Below are positions 1 through 5,448 of a stretch of DNA of 5,524 nucleotides, piece by piece. The stretch's first letter is position 1; every line of letters starts with the position of its first letter. The notes under the pieces were generated by a model. It did not search any database. It saw only the letters and a program-made list of their open reading frames with translations, and was not told the DNA's origin. The position numbers and the translations under genes were made by a program. The stretch spans positions 1-5,524 of the forward strand of contig JAQVGR010000146.1 in the NCBI GenBank assembly GCA_028696635.1. Reading direction: 5' to 3'. Source of the DNA: Candidatus Krumholzibacteriia bacterium (GTDB lineage Bacteria; Krumholzibacteriota; Krumholzibacteriia; Krumholzibacteriales; Krumholzibacteriaceae).

Positions 1-2
1 TC

Positions 3-1106
3 GGGAAGTTCGTCAACAACGGGCTCAAGCCGATCGCGGCGAAGATAGACGAGGAGCACCGGATACCGAAAGAGATCATCCGGCAGTGCGCCGAGCTGGG
101 CTTTCTCGGCATCTCCTTCCCCCCCGAGTACGGCGGCGCGGGGATGGGCGAGACGGGGTACTGCATCATGCAGGAGGAGATCGGGCGCGGCTGCGCGTCG
201 ACGGCCACCTTCATCGGAGCGCACCAGAGCATCGGGGCCTCGGGGATCTACATGTTCGGCACCGAGGAGCAGAAGCGGAAGTACCTCGTGCCGCTCGCCG
301 AAGGGCGCCTGATCGCGGCCTACGCCCTGACGGAGCCGAACGCCGGCTCCGACGCATTCGCGCCGGAGACGACCGCCGAGGACAGGGGAGACCACTATCT
401 GATCAACGGCCGGAAGATATTCATCACCAACGGCAGTTTCGCCGATATCGTCACCGTCTTCGCGAAGATGAAAGGCGGCCCCGCCGACGGAAAGGTCAGC
501 GCGTTCATCGTGGAGAAGGCCTTCAAGGGGTTCAGCGTCGGCAAGATAGAGGAGAAGATGGGAATCCGCGGCTCCGAGACCGCCGAGCTCGTCTTCGAGG
601 ACATGAAGGTCCCCAAGGAGAACCTCCTCGGCCGCGAGGGGCGCGGGGTCATCGTCGGCATGAAGGTCCTCAACACGGGGCGGCTCGGTCTCGGCGCCGC
701 CGCCCTCGGCGCGGCCAGGGAGTGCCTCGCCCTGAGCGCCGCGTACGCCAACGAACGGGTGCAGTTCGGCAAGAAGATCTCCTCCAACCAGGCGATCCAG
801 TGGATGCTGGCCGACATGGCGATGGAGATCTACAACATGGAGTCGATCATCTACCGGACGGCCTGGATGTACGACCAGGGCAGGAACATCACCCGCGAGT
901 CGTCGATCGTGAAACTGTACTGCTCCGAGGCCCTCGACCGGATCGTCGACAGCGCGATGCAGATCCACGGCGGGTACGGGTTCATCTGCGAGTTCCCGAT
1001 CGAGCGGATGTACCGGGACTCGCGCATCAACCGGATCTTCGAGGGCACGAACGAGATCCAGCGGATGATCATCGCCAGGGACATCCTGCACGCGCGCGAC
1101 CTCTAA
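3..1106 (+). CDS. Acyl-CoA dehydrogenase, 5'-truncated by the window edge
   Basis: FAD-dependent flavoenzyme that makes the alpha,beta-trans double bond in acyl-CoA, the first step of beta-oxidation, passing electrons to ETF. The frame is open from base 3, giving 367 visible residues. The family is usually about 380, so roughly 15 N-terminal residues are missing; the ATG at 144 is internal. An acyl-CoA dehydrogenase N-terminal helical domain comes first. The FAD/substrate signature ALTEPNAGSDAFA is at visible residues 108-120, and the C-terminal signature beginning QIHGGYGF is near 320. In FEGTNEIQ the Glu at residue 347 (codon 1041-1043) is the expected catalytic base. The middle (ADIVTVFAK, EKMGIRG) recalls the VLCAD/ACAD9 side of the family, but the long C-terminal extension of those enzymes is absent. 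Chain-length preference cannot be read from sequence. Its TAA overlaps the stop of the convergent comM. Confidence 0.95.
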   Translation, partial: GKFVNNGLKPIAAKIDEEHRIPKEIIRQCAELGFLGISFPPEYGGAGMGETGYCIMQEEIGRGCASTATFIGAHQSIGASGIYMFGTEEQKRKYLVPLAEGRLIAAYALTEPNAGSDAFAPETTAEDRGDHYLINGRKIFITNGSFADIVTVFAKMKGGPADGKVSAFIVEKAFKGFSVGKIEEKMGIRGSETAELVFEDMKVPKENLLGREGRGVIVGMKVLNTGRLGLGAAALGAARECLALSAAYANERVQFGKKISSNQAIQWMLADMAMEIYNMESIIYRTAWMYDQGRNITRESSIVKLYCSEALDRIVDSAMQIHGGYGFICEFPIERMYRDSRINRIFEGTNEIQRMIIARDILHARDL

Positions 1107-2623
1107 CTCCCGAGGGACGCGGGGACCCGGTACTGCACCGCCTCGGCGACGTGGGCGGCGCCTATCGCCGCCGACCCCGCCAGATCGGCTATCGTCCGCG
1201 ACACCTGGATGATGCTGCGGCGAGTGCGGGCGCTGAAACCGAGCGTGCGCTGGGCGCGTTCGAGCACCCTGCGCGCGTCCCCTTCCATCGGGCAGAACCT
1301 CTCGAGCGCGTGAAGCGGCACGTCGGCGTTGCAGCGGTACGTGTCACAGCCGCGGTAGCGGCTGTGCTGCATTTCGCGGGCACGAAGCACACCCGCGCGC
1401 AGGCATTCCGACGTCGCGCCGGCGCCGCCCTCTTCCATCCTCCGCGCGTCGACCGGCCCCACGCCTATGTGGATCGATATACGGTCGAGCAGCGGCCCGG
1501 ACAGCTTCGCGCGGTACCGGGCGATCTCGCGCGGGGTGCACCGGCAGCCCCCCGTCGATCCGCCGCCCCCGCACGGACAGGGGTTCATCGCGGCGAGCAG
1601 CTGGAAACGGGCCGGGTACCTGCTCACCGCGTGCGCCCGCGCGATCACGATCTGCCCTTCCTCGAGCGGCTGGCGCAGCGTTTCGAGGACGTTGCGCCTG
1701 AACTCGGTCAGCTCGTCGAGGAACAGGACTCCGTTGTGCGCCAGGGTGATCTCGCCGGGAAGCGCCGAGCGCCCCCCGCCCACGAGACCCGCGTCGCTCG
1801 CCGAGTGGTGCGGCGACCTGAACGGGCGGCTCCGCAGCGATGCGGCGGCGCCGAGCCGCCCGGTCACGCTGAGTATCTTCGCGCACTCGAGCAGCTCGTC
1901 GTCGCCGAGCGGGGGGAGTATCGTCGGCAGGCGCCGGGCGAGCATCGTCTTCCCCGCCCCGGGCGGCCCGCTCATGAGGACGTGGTGCCCGCCCGCGGCT
2001 GCCACCTGCAGGGCGCGCTTGGCCGCCTCCTGGCCGAAGACCTGCGCGTAATCGAGCCCGTCGCCGGGGTCCGGTCCGCCGCCGGGAGCCGCGGGGGCCG
2101 GTCCTCGCGGCTGCGCGCCGGCCAGCACGCCCAGCGCCTCGCGCAGGTCCGCGCAGCAGGCGATCCTGATTCCGCCGGCGAGAGCCGCCTCCGCCCCGTT
2201 CCCCTCCGGCACGACGGCCGTGGAGAATCCGGTCTCGACGGCATGGCAGAGGATCGGCAGCAGTCCCCTGACCGGCTTGAGCCTGCCGTCGAGAGCCAGC
2301 TCCCCGGCCAGCATCAGGCGGCGGGGATCGGGACAGCGCGCCTGGCCGCTCGCCAGGAGTATCCCCGCGGCGATCGGCAGGTCGAACGCCGCGCCCTCCT
2401 TGCGCACACCGGCCGGCGCGAGGTTGACCGTGATCCGCTGTCCGGGAAGTCTGAACCCGTTGTTGCGCAGCGCCGCGGTGACCCGCTCGCGGCTCTCCCT
2501 CACCGCCGCGTCGGGCATACCGACGATAGTCAGCGAGGGAAGTCCGCGCGCGATGTCTATCTCGACGCAGACCTCGTACCCCTCGATCCCGGCGACCGCC
2601 CCCGAGCGCATATCGGCGACCAC
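1103..2623 (-). CDS. comM: ComM/YifB family Mg-chelatase-like AAA+ ATPase
   Basis: Family members are cytoplasmic AAA+ ATPases; ComM of naturally transformable bacteria is a hexameric branch-migration helicase that extends recombination of incoming DNA. The 506 residues match the usual length of about 500. Residues 1-165 form the N-terminal Lon-S5-like (ChlI) domain, with GLPSLTIVGMPDAAVRESRERV and ITVNLAPAGVRKEGAAFDLP. A Pro/Gly-rich linker (about 170-190) follows. The AAA+ core has Walker A GPPGAGKT (219-226), Walker B VLFLDE (299-304), a sensor Asn in AAMNPCPCG (347), four clustered Cys (349, 351, 360, 362) and the arginine-finger region GPLLDR. The C-terminal Mg-chelatase domain runs from about 400. 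The GTG start is favoured because the N-terminus then aligns with family members and GGGAGG lies 5 nt upstream. The gene lies 46 nt after the DHS-like gene with no obvious terminator between, so it is probably the operon's last gene. Whether this organism is transformable is unknown. Confidence 0.95.
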   Translation of the reverse strand: MVADMRSGAVAGIEGYEVCVEIDIARGLPSLTIVGMPDAAVRESRERVTAALRNNGFRLPGQRITVNLAPAGVRKEGAAFDLPIAAGILLASGQARCPDPRRLMLAGELALDGRLKPVRGLLPILCHAVETGFSTAVVPEGNGAEAALAGGIRIACCADLREALGVLAGAQPRGPAPAAPGGGPDPGDGLDYAQVFGQEAAKRALQVAAAGGHHVLMSGPPGAGKTMLARRLPTILPPLGDDELLECAKILSVTGRLGAAASLRSRPFRSPHHSASDAGLVGGGRSALPGEITLAHNGVLFLDELTEFRRNVLETLRQPLEEGQIVIARAHAVSRYPARFQLLAAMNPCPCGGGGSTGGCRCTPREIARYRAKLSGPLLDRISIHIGVGPVDARRMEEGGAGATSECLRAGVLRAREMQHSRYRGCDTYRCNADVPLHALERFCPMEGDARRVLERAQRTLGFSARTRRSIIQVSRTIADLAGSAAIGAAHVAEAVQYRVPASLGS

Positions 2624-2628
2624 CGCCT

Positions 2629-2634
2629 CCTCCC
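2629..2634 (-). promoter_or_regulatory. Ribosome binding site of comM
   Basis: GGGAGG lies 5 nt upstream of the GTG at 2623-2621, inside a purine-rich stretch that also holds AGGAGG (2 nt from the start, too close to be ideal). It supports the GTG over the ATG at 2611, which would be 17 nt or more from either motif. Confidence 0.6.
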
Positions 2635-2669
2635 TTCTCCCCCACCCGCGCCCGCCGGGAGCGGACCGC

Positions 2670-3677
2670 TCAGAGCCTCTCGACCAGCTTCGACACGTGC
2701 TCGCCGGGGCGCTTCCGCCCCTGGCGCCTGGTCAGCACCGCCGCCGCCACGACCGGCAGGGCGATCGTCGCGTCGCTGAGCACCGTCACCATCGGCGCGC
2801 CGACGGCGATCTTTCCCCACGAGACCGCTTCCTCGAAGGTGCAGCCGCTCAGGCCCCCCCAGTTCGGCGCGTCGACGACGAACTGCACGGCGTAGATGTG
2901 GCCGGGCAGGTTCCGTCCGTTGACGATATTGGTCACCTCTGTCTGCTGGATGAAATTCTTCGGCGTGCCGCCGCCCACGTAGATCACCATCGAGGGTTTC
3001 ATCGCGGCCAGCTCGGCGGTCTCCTCGACGTCGCCGATCATGTCGAAGACGACCTTGCGCTCGAGCCACGCGAGCCCGATACCGATCGACGAATCGCCGA
3101 TCGCCGGGCAGTAGATCGGCACGCCGAGGCGCGCGGCGGTCGAAAGTATCCCCTGCTCCCCGCGCGAATGCCGGCCGGCCTCCTCGCCGAGGGCGCGCAG
3201 GAACTCGCGGGTCGTATAGGGGCGATCCTCGAGCCGCTCGCGGGCCCAGGCCCCGATCTGCTTGTCGACGTCGAAGAACAGGTCCTCGTCTGCGAAGGTG
3301 TCGTAGATCCGGTCGATCTTCTCGTCGCGCAGCGCCGTATCGTCGACGTTGGGGCTGCCTATGTGATGCACGTGGCCGATCGTCTCGAAGTAGTCGTGGT
3401 AGAGGTTGGCCCCCGTGGAGACGATCACGTCCACGAGGCCCTCCTCCATCAGGGTGCATACGAGCCGCCTCATGCCTGCGGGGACCATGGCCCCGGCGAG
3501 TCCGAGCCAGACGAGCAGGTCCTCGTCGAGCGCCTCGGTCCACACCCTCGCCGCGCGGGCGAGCTGCCGCCCCTGGAAGCTGCACCCTTCGAGCCGCTCG
3601 AGAAGCTCGCTGCACGTCATGCCGGGCGCGATCTCGATCGGACGGGTCGGCTCCCTGAGAAATTTCTTCGGGCTCAT
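2670..3677 (-). CDS. Deoxyhypusine synthase-like protein, probable homospermidine/polyamine synthase
   Basis: Member of the deoxyhypusine synthase family, NAD-dependent enzymes that take the aminobutyl group of spermidine and transfer it to an amine. It has 335 residues, near family size. Recognisable blocks are STGANLYHDYFE (87-98), SPNVDDTALRDEKIDRIYD (about 108-126), YCPAIGDSSIG (189-199), VVFDMIGDVEE (209-219), VIYVGGGTPKNFIQQ (231-245) and FEEAVSWGKI (281-290). Lys289 matches the imine-forming Lys329 of human DHS; Glu283 and Trp287 match Glu323 and Trp327. Human His288 and Asp316 appear as Asn241 and Leu276 by my manual alignment. Bacteria lack eIF5A, and the gene follows arginine decarboxylase and agmatinase-family genes, so I infer polyamine synthesis, like the DHS homologue (SpeY) needed for homospermidine in Anabaena. 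Its ATG overlaps the upstream TGA as ATGA, and AAGGA sits 5 nt upstream, suggesting translational coupling. The exact substrate is open. Confidence 0.9.
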   Translation of the reverse strand: MSPKKFLREPTRPIEIAPGMTCSELLERLEGCSFQGRQLARAARVWTEALDEDLLVWLGLAGAMVPAGMRRLVCTLMEEGLVDVIVSTGANLYHDYFETIGHVHHIGSPNVDDTALRDEKIDRIYDTFADEDLFFDVDKQIGAWARERLEDRPYTTREFLRALGEEAGRHSRGEQGILSTAARLGVPIYCPAIGDSSIGIGLAWLERKVVFDMIGDVEETAELAAMKPSMVIYVGGGTPKNFIQQTEVTNIVNGRNLPGHIYAVQFVVDAPNWGGLSGCTFEEAVSWGKIAVGAPMVTVLSDATIALPVVAAAVLTRRQGRKRPGEHVSKLVERL

Positions 3678-4507
3678 ACCGTTCCTTTCCGTGCGAGGTG
3701 TCTCGATATCGCCTCATAGACCGCCTTTGCCGCGATGAAATCCGACGCCGCGTCCTGCGCCGAGGGACAGAGCTCGACCGCATCCATCCCGACGACCTCC
3801 CGCGTCGCGAAGAGATGATCGAGTATGCCGACGATATCGTCCCACGACAGCCGCCCCGGTTCGGGGGTCCCGACGGCGCGGATCACGGAAGGATCGAACG
3901 CGGCGTAATCGAGGGAGAGATACACCCGGGGGGGGAGGGTATCGAGCGCGGCGCGCGCCCCCCCGCCCCAGCGGCCGATGGTCGTCACCCCGCGCGCCGT
4001 CCGCATGAACTCCTGCTCGCCGCGCGACCAGCTGCGCACCCCTATCTGCACGATCGGGCCGAAGGGCATCGAGTTGCGCGCGGCGCATGCGTGGCTGTGG
4101 GGATCCCCGAGGTACTGCTCCCTCAGATCGGCGTGCGCGTCGAGCCAGACGATGCCGACCGGCCCGTAGGCCATCTCCTCGAGGATCCACGGGGTGATCG
4201 CGTGTTCGCCGCCGAGGAAACAGCAGAAGACCTCCGACAGCTCCGCGCGGTTCTCCCTGATGAATCCGGCGAGGGCGCCGCGGTCGCGCGCCCCCGTTCG
4301 GACGGTCGCGATCCCCGCCCCCTCGAGATCGATCCCCGCCGCGGGATTGAACAGCTCGATCTGGCGGGAGGCCTCGATGATCGCTTCGGGAGCGCCGGCG
4401 GTTCCGGAGAGATACGAGGTGGTCAGCTCGACCGGGACGGAGAGGACGAGAACCTCCCTCTTCGTCCCCGAGGCCTCGGTTCCGAGGAAATCATGCGAAT
4501 AATCCAT
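3674..4507 (-). CDS. speB: Agmatinase/arginase-family ureohydrolase with one altered metal ligand
   Basis: Family enzymes hydrolyse guanidino compounds at a binuclear Mn site; agmatinase converts agmatine to putrescine and urea. The 277 residues are slightly shorter than E. coli SpeB (about 306). Ligand motifs seen are GGEHAIT (99-105, His102) and WLDAHADLR (121-129: Asp123, His125, Asp127). YLSLDYAAFDP (196-206) matches the usual S-x-D-x-D-x-x-D-P, but the second Asp is Ala202 (codon 3902-3904). The TPEPG segment (214-218) and the GMDAVELCP motif with Glu245 are kept. It begins 6 nt after the pdaD stop with no clear Shine-Dalgarno, which suggests reinitiation, and ends in an ATGA overlap with the DHS-like gene. 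Context says agmatine is the substrate. A ureohydrolase acting on an aminoalkyl-agmatine, or a weakened enzyme, remains possible. The family is sure; the activity is not. Confidence 0.88.
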   Translation of the reverse strand: MDYSHDFLGTEASGTKREVLVLSVPVELTTSYLSGTAGAPEAIIEASRQIELFNPAAGIDLEGAGIATVRTGARDRGALAGFIRENRAELSEVFCCFLGGEHAITPWILEEMAYGPVGIVWLDAHADLREQYLGDPHSHACAARNSMPFGPIVQIGVRSWSRGEQEFMRTARGVTTIGRWGGGARAALDTLPPRVYLSLDYAAFDPSVIRAVGTPEPGRLSWDDIVGILDHLFATREVVGMDAVELCPSAQDAASDFIAAKAVYEAISRHLARKGTV

Positions 4508-4513
4508 GTCCGG

Positions 4514-5068
4514 TCACTTGAAGCCGCAGAAGACTGCCGCCGCCATGACGGTCGTCCACAGGCCCTCCCTGCCGGAGGCCGTCTGCGTGATGTTCGTCGT
4601 GCGGACGATCCGCCCGCCGATCTTGTACTGCTGCTTCCGCTCGTCCCAGGCCTGATCGATGTCGAGCGCGATACCGAGCGTCGAGGCGAGCATCGTCGCC
4701 GCCAGGTCCTCGGTATAGTCCCCGAGCTGCTTCTTCTTCACCCCGAAATCGTGGTGCTCCGAGATGTAGCCGTAGCGGTCGCGCTCCTTGGGGATCGCCA
4801 GACCGATCGCGGCGCCGAAGTGCCGGTTCGACTCGTTCGAGCTGTTCCGGCTGAGCACGCAGTAGACGATCTCGCCGGGACTGAGCAGTCCCACGCCGCG
4901 GGAGCGTGGTACGAGCATGCAGTGCGGAGGAAAGATGCTCGATACGCGGACGATGTTGAGCTGGGCGATGCCGGCGTCGCGCAGCGCGAGCTCGAAACTC
5001 GTCAGATTCTCCCTGTGCCTGCCGATGCCCTTCGTCAGGAACACCTTTGTCGGTACTAACGCTGACAC
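4514..5068 (-). CDS. pdaD: Pyruvoyl-dependent arginine decarboxylase
   Basis: Decarboxylates arginine to agmatine with a pyruvoyl group made by self-cleavage, rather than PLP; known in archaea, Chlamydia and various bacteria. The 184 residues fit the family (about 155-195). Family blocks are KGIGRHRENLTSFELALRDA (13-32), VRVSSIFPP (40-48), VLSRNSSNESNR (61-72), YGYISEHHDFG (99-109), EDLAATMLASTLGI (120-133) and GLWTTVMAAAVF (169-180). The expected cleavage is between Ser43 and Ser44, leaving a beta chain of about 43 residues and a pyruvoyl-capped alpha chain. The frame extends upstream to an ATG at 5185, but that stretch is low-complexity and holds the -35/-10 boxes. The GTG at 5068 has AAAGGAGG 4 nt upstream and aligns with family N-termini, so I use it. 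First gene of the polyamine operon; the TGA lies 6 nt before speB. Confidence 0.95.
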   Translation of the reverse strand: MSALVPTKVFLTKGIGRHRENLTSFELALRDAGIAQLNIVRVSSIFPPHCMLVPRSRGVGLLSPGEIVYCVLSRNSSNESNRHFGAAIGLAIPKERDRYGYISEHHDFGVKKKQLGDYTEDLAATMLASTLGIALDIDQAWDERKQQYKIGGRIVRTTNITQTASGREGLWTTVMAAAVFCGFK

Positions 5069-5072
5069 GTCG

Positions 5073-5080
5073 CCTCCTTT
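5073..5080 (-). promoter_or_regulatory. Ribosome binding site of pdaD
   Basis: AAAGGAGG, a near-perfect Shine-Dalgarno, lies 4 nt before the GTG at 5068-5066. It decides the start against the longer open frame reaching back to 5185. Confidence 0.75.
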
Positions 5081-5092
5081 GCCCGTCTGTGA

Positions 5093-5133
5093 ACCCGGCC
5101 GGAGCCCGTCGCTCGGCGCCGGCCCCGCCGGGT
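5093..5133 (-). promoter_or_regulatory. GC-rich stem-loop in the pdaD leader
   Basis: In the transcript, ACCCGGC pairs with GCCGGGU (outer 7 bp) and GGGGCC with GGCUCC (inner 6 bp including one G-U), with a single bulged G and a loop of about 14 nt. It lies between the predicted transcription start and the ribosome binding site. No T-run follows, so it is not an intrinsic terminator. It could control or protect the mRNA, or reflect high GC content. I match it to no known riboswitch. Confidence 0.4.
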
Positions 5134-5156
5134 GCGTCCCGTGCCGGATGGGGGGA

Positions 5157-5185
5157 ATTATTTGACCGCGGACCGTCCGTGTCAA
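5157..5185 (-). promoter_or_regulatory. Sigma70-type promoter of the polyamine operon
   Basis: Read on the - strand, a perfect -35 TTGACA (5185-5180) is followed after exactly 17 nt by AATAAT (5162-5157), five of six bases of the -10 consensus. AT-rich boxes stand out in GC-rich surroundings. The start would be near 5150, giving a leader of about 80 nt before the pdaD GTG. It lies directly downstream of a strong terminator, as expected for the first promoter of a new unit. Confidence 0.75.
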
Positions 5186-5188
5186 TAC

Positions 5189-5220
5189 AAAAGCGGGAAG
5201 CGCCGTCGCTTCCCGCTTTT
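5189..5220 (-). terminator. Rho-independent terminator after the Lys-rich gene
   Basis: Perfect inverted repeat: 14-bp arms at 5189-5202 and 5207-5220, loop of 4 nt. Each arm is AAAAGCGGGAAGCG or its complement, so a GC-rich stem is flanked by A and T runs on both strands. On the - strand the hairpin is followed by TTTTGTATT and begins 39 nt after the stop of the Lys-rich gene. It is symmetric and could also stop + strand transcription, though no + strand gene ends here. Confidence 0.9.
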
Positions 5221-5259
5221 CTCCGCTTGTTCGGAATATGCGAAGACCTGATATGCCGA

Positions 5260-5433
5260 TTACTTCTTGGTCTTCGTCTTGGCCTTCTTCTTGGCCTTGG
5301 CCTTCTTCTTGGCCTTCGGCTTCTTCACGGCCTTCTTCTTGGCCTTGGCTTTCTTCTTGGCCTTGGCCTTCTTCTTGGCCTTCGGCTTCTTCTTCGCCTT
5401 GGCCTTGGTCTTGGTCTTGGCCTTCATTGCCAT
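5260..5433 (-). CDS. Histone H1-like Lys/Ala-repeat protein, 57 residues
   Basis: A very basic small protein: 34 of 57 residues are Lys, the rest mainly Ala with a few Thr, Pro, Met and one Val, and no acidic or aromatic residue. Hexads KAKKK[A/P] run over residues 12-35 (four copies) and 40-51 (two copies), split by VKKP (36-39). KAKTKTK occurs near both ends, so the chain is nearly symmetric. No globular domain is present. It resembles the disordered Lys/Ala tails of bacterial histone-H1-like proteins, so binding DNA or RNA by charge is the likely role; this rests on composition, not homology. The ATG at 5433 is chosen because AAAGGGG lies 8 nt upstream; an in-frame GTG at 5442 overlaps that site and is less likely. 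Lys is encoded almost only by AAG and Ala mainly by GCC. Good start signals and a terminator argue that it is a real gene. Confidence 0.75.
   Translation of the reverse strand: MAMKAKTKTKAKAKKKPKAKKKAKAKKKAKAKKKAVKKPKAKKKAKAKKKAKTKTKK
5281..5400 (-). repeat. In-frame 18-bp tandem repeat encoding KAKKKA hexads
   Basis: Six near-identical 18-bp units (AAG, GCC, then three AAG and GCC, with few variants) lie inside the Lys-rich gene: four at 5329-5400 and two at 5281-5316, separated by the 12 bp coding for VKKP. Differences are mostly single bases, such as a Pro codon for the last Ala or one synonymous change. The array could change length by slippage or recombination without breaking the frame. 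Confidence 0.8.
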
Positions 5434-5441
5434 CGCGCCCA

Positions 5442-5448
5442 CCCCTTT
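5442..5448 (-). promoter_or_regulatory. Ribosome binding site of the Lys-rich gene
   Basis: AAAGGGG ends 8 nt before the ATG at 5433-5431. It overlaps the alternative GTG at 5442-5440, which argues against that longer start. Upstream to the window edge (5449-5524) I see no convincing -35/-10 pair or other gene; the promoter may lie outside. Confidence 0.55.

Noticed and set aside
2659..2671. Inverted repeat GAGCGG-A-CCGCTC at the end of the DHS-like gene
   Set aside because: A one-base centre cannot form a hairpin loop, there is no T-run, and it overlaps the stop codon, so it is not a terminator. It is likely chance in GC-rich DNA.
86..2779. An 897-codon open frame on the + strand
   Set aside because: It crosses the acyl-CoA dehydrogenase in another frame and lies antisense to comM. 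The product is Arg-rich and Pro-rich with no domain. It is an effect of few stop codons in GC-rich DNA.
3698..5059. A 453-codon + strand frame opposite the polyamine genes
   Set aside because: It is antisense to three clearly recognisable proteins, and its translation shows no family motif, only Arg/Asp-rich low-complexity sequence.
5069..5185. A 39-residue N-terminal extension of pdaD from the ATG at 5185
   Set aside because: This stretch contains the -35 and -10 boxes and a GC-rich hairpin, does not resemble family N-termini, and the GTG at 5068 has a near-perfect Shine-Dalgarno.
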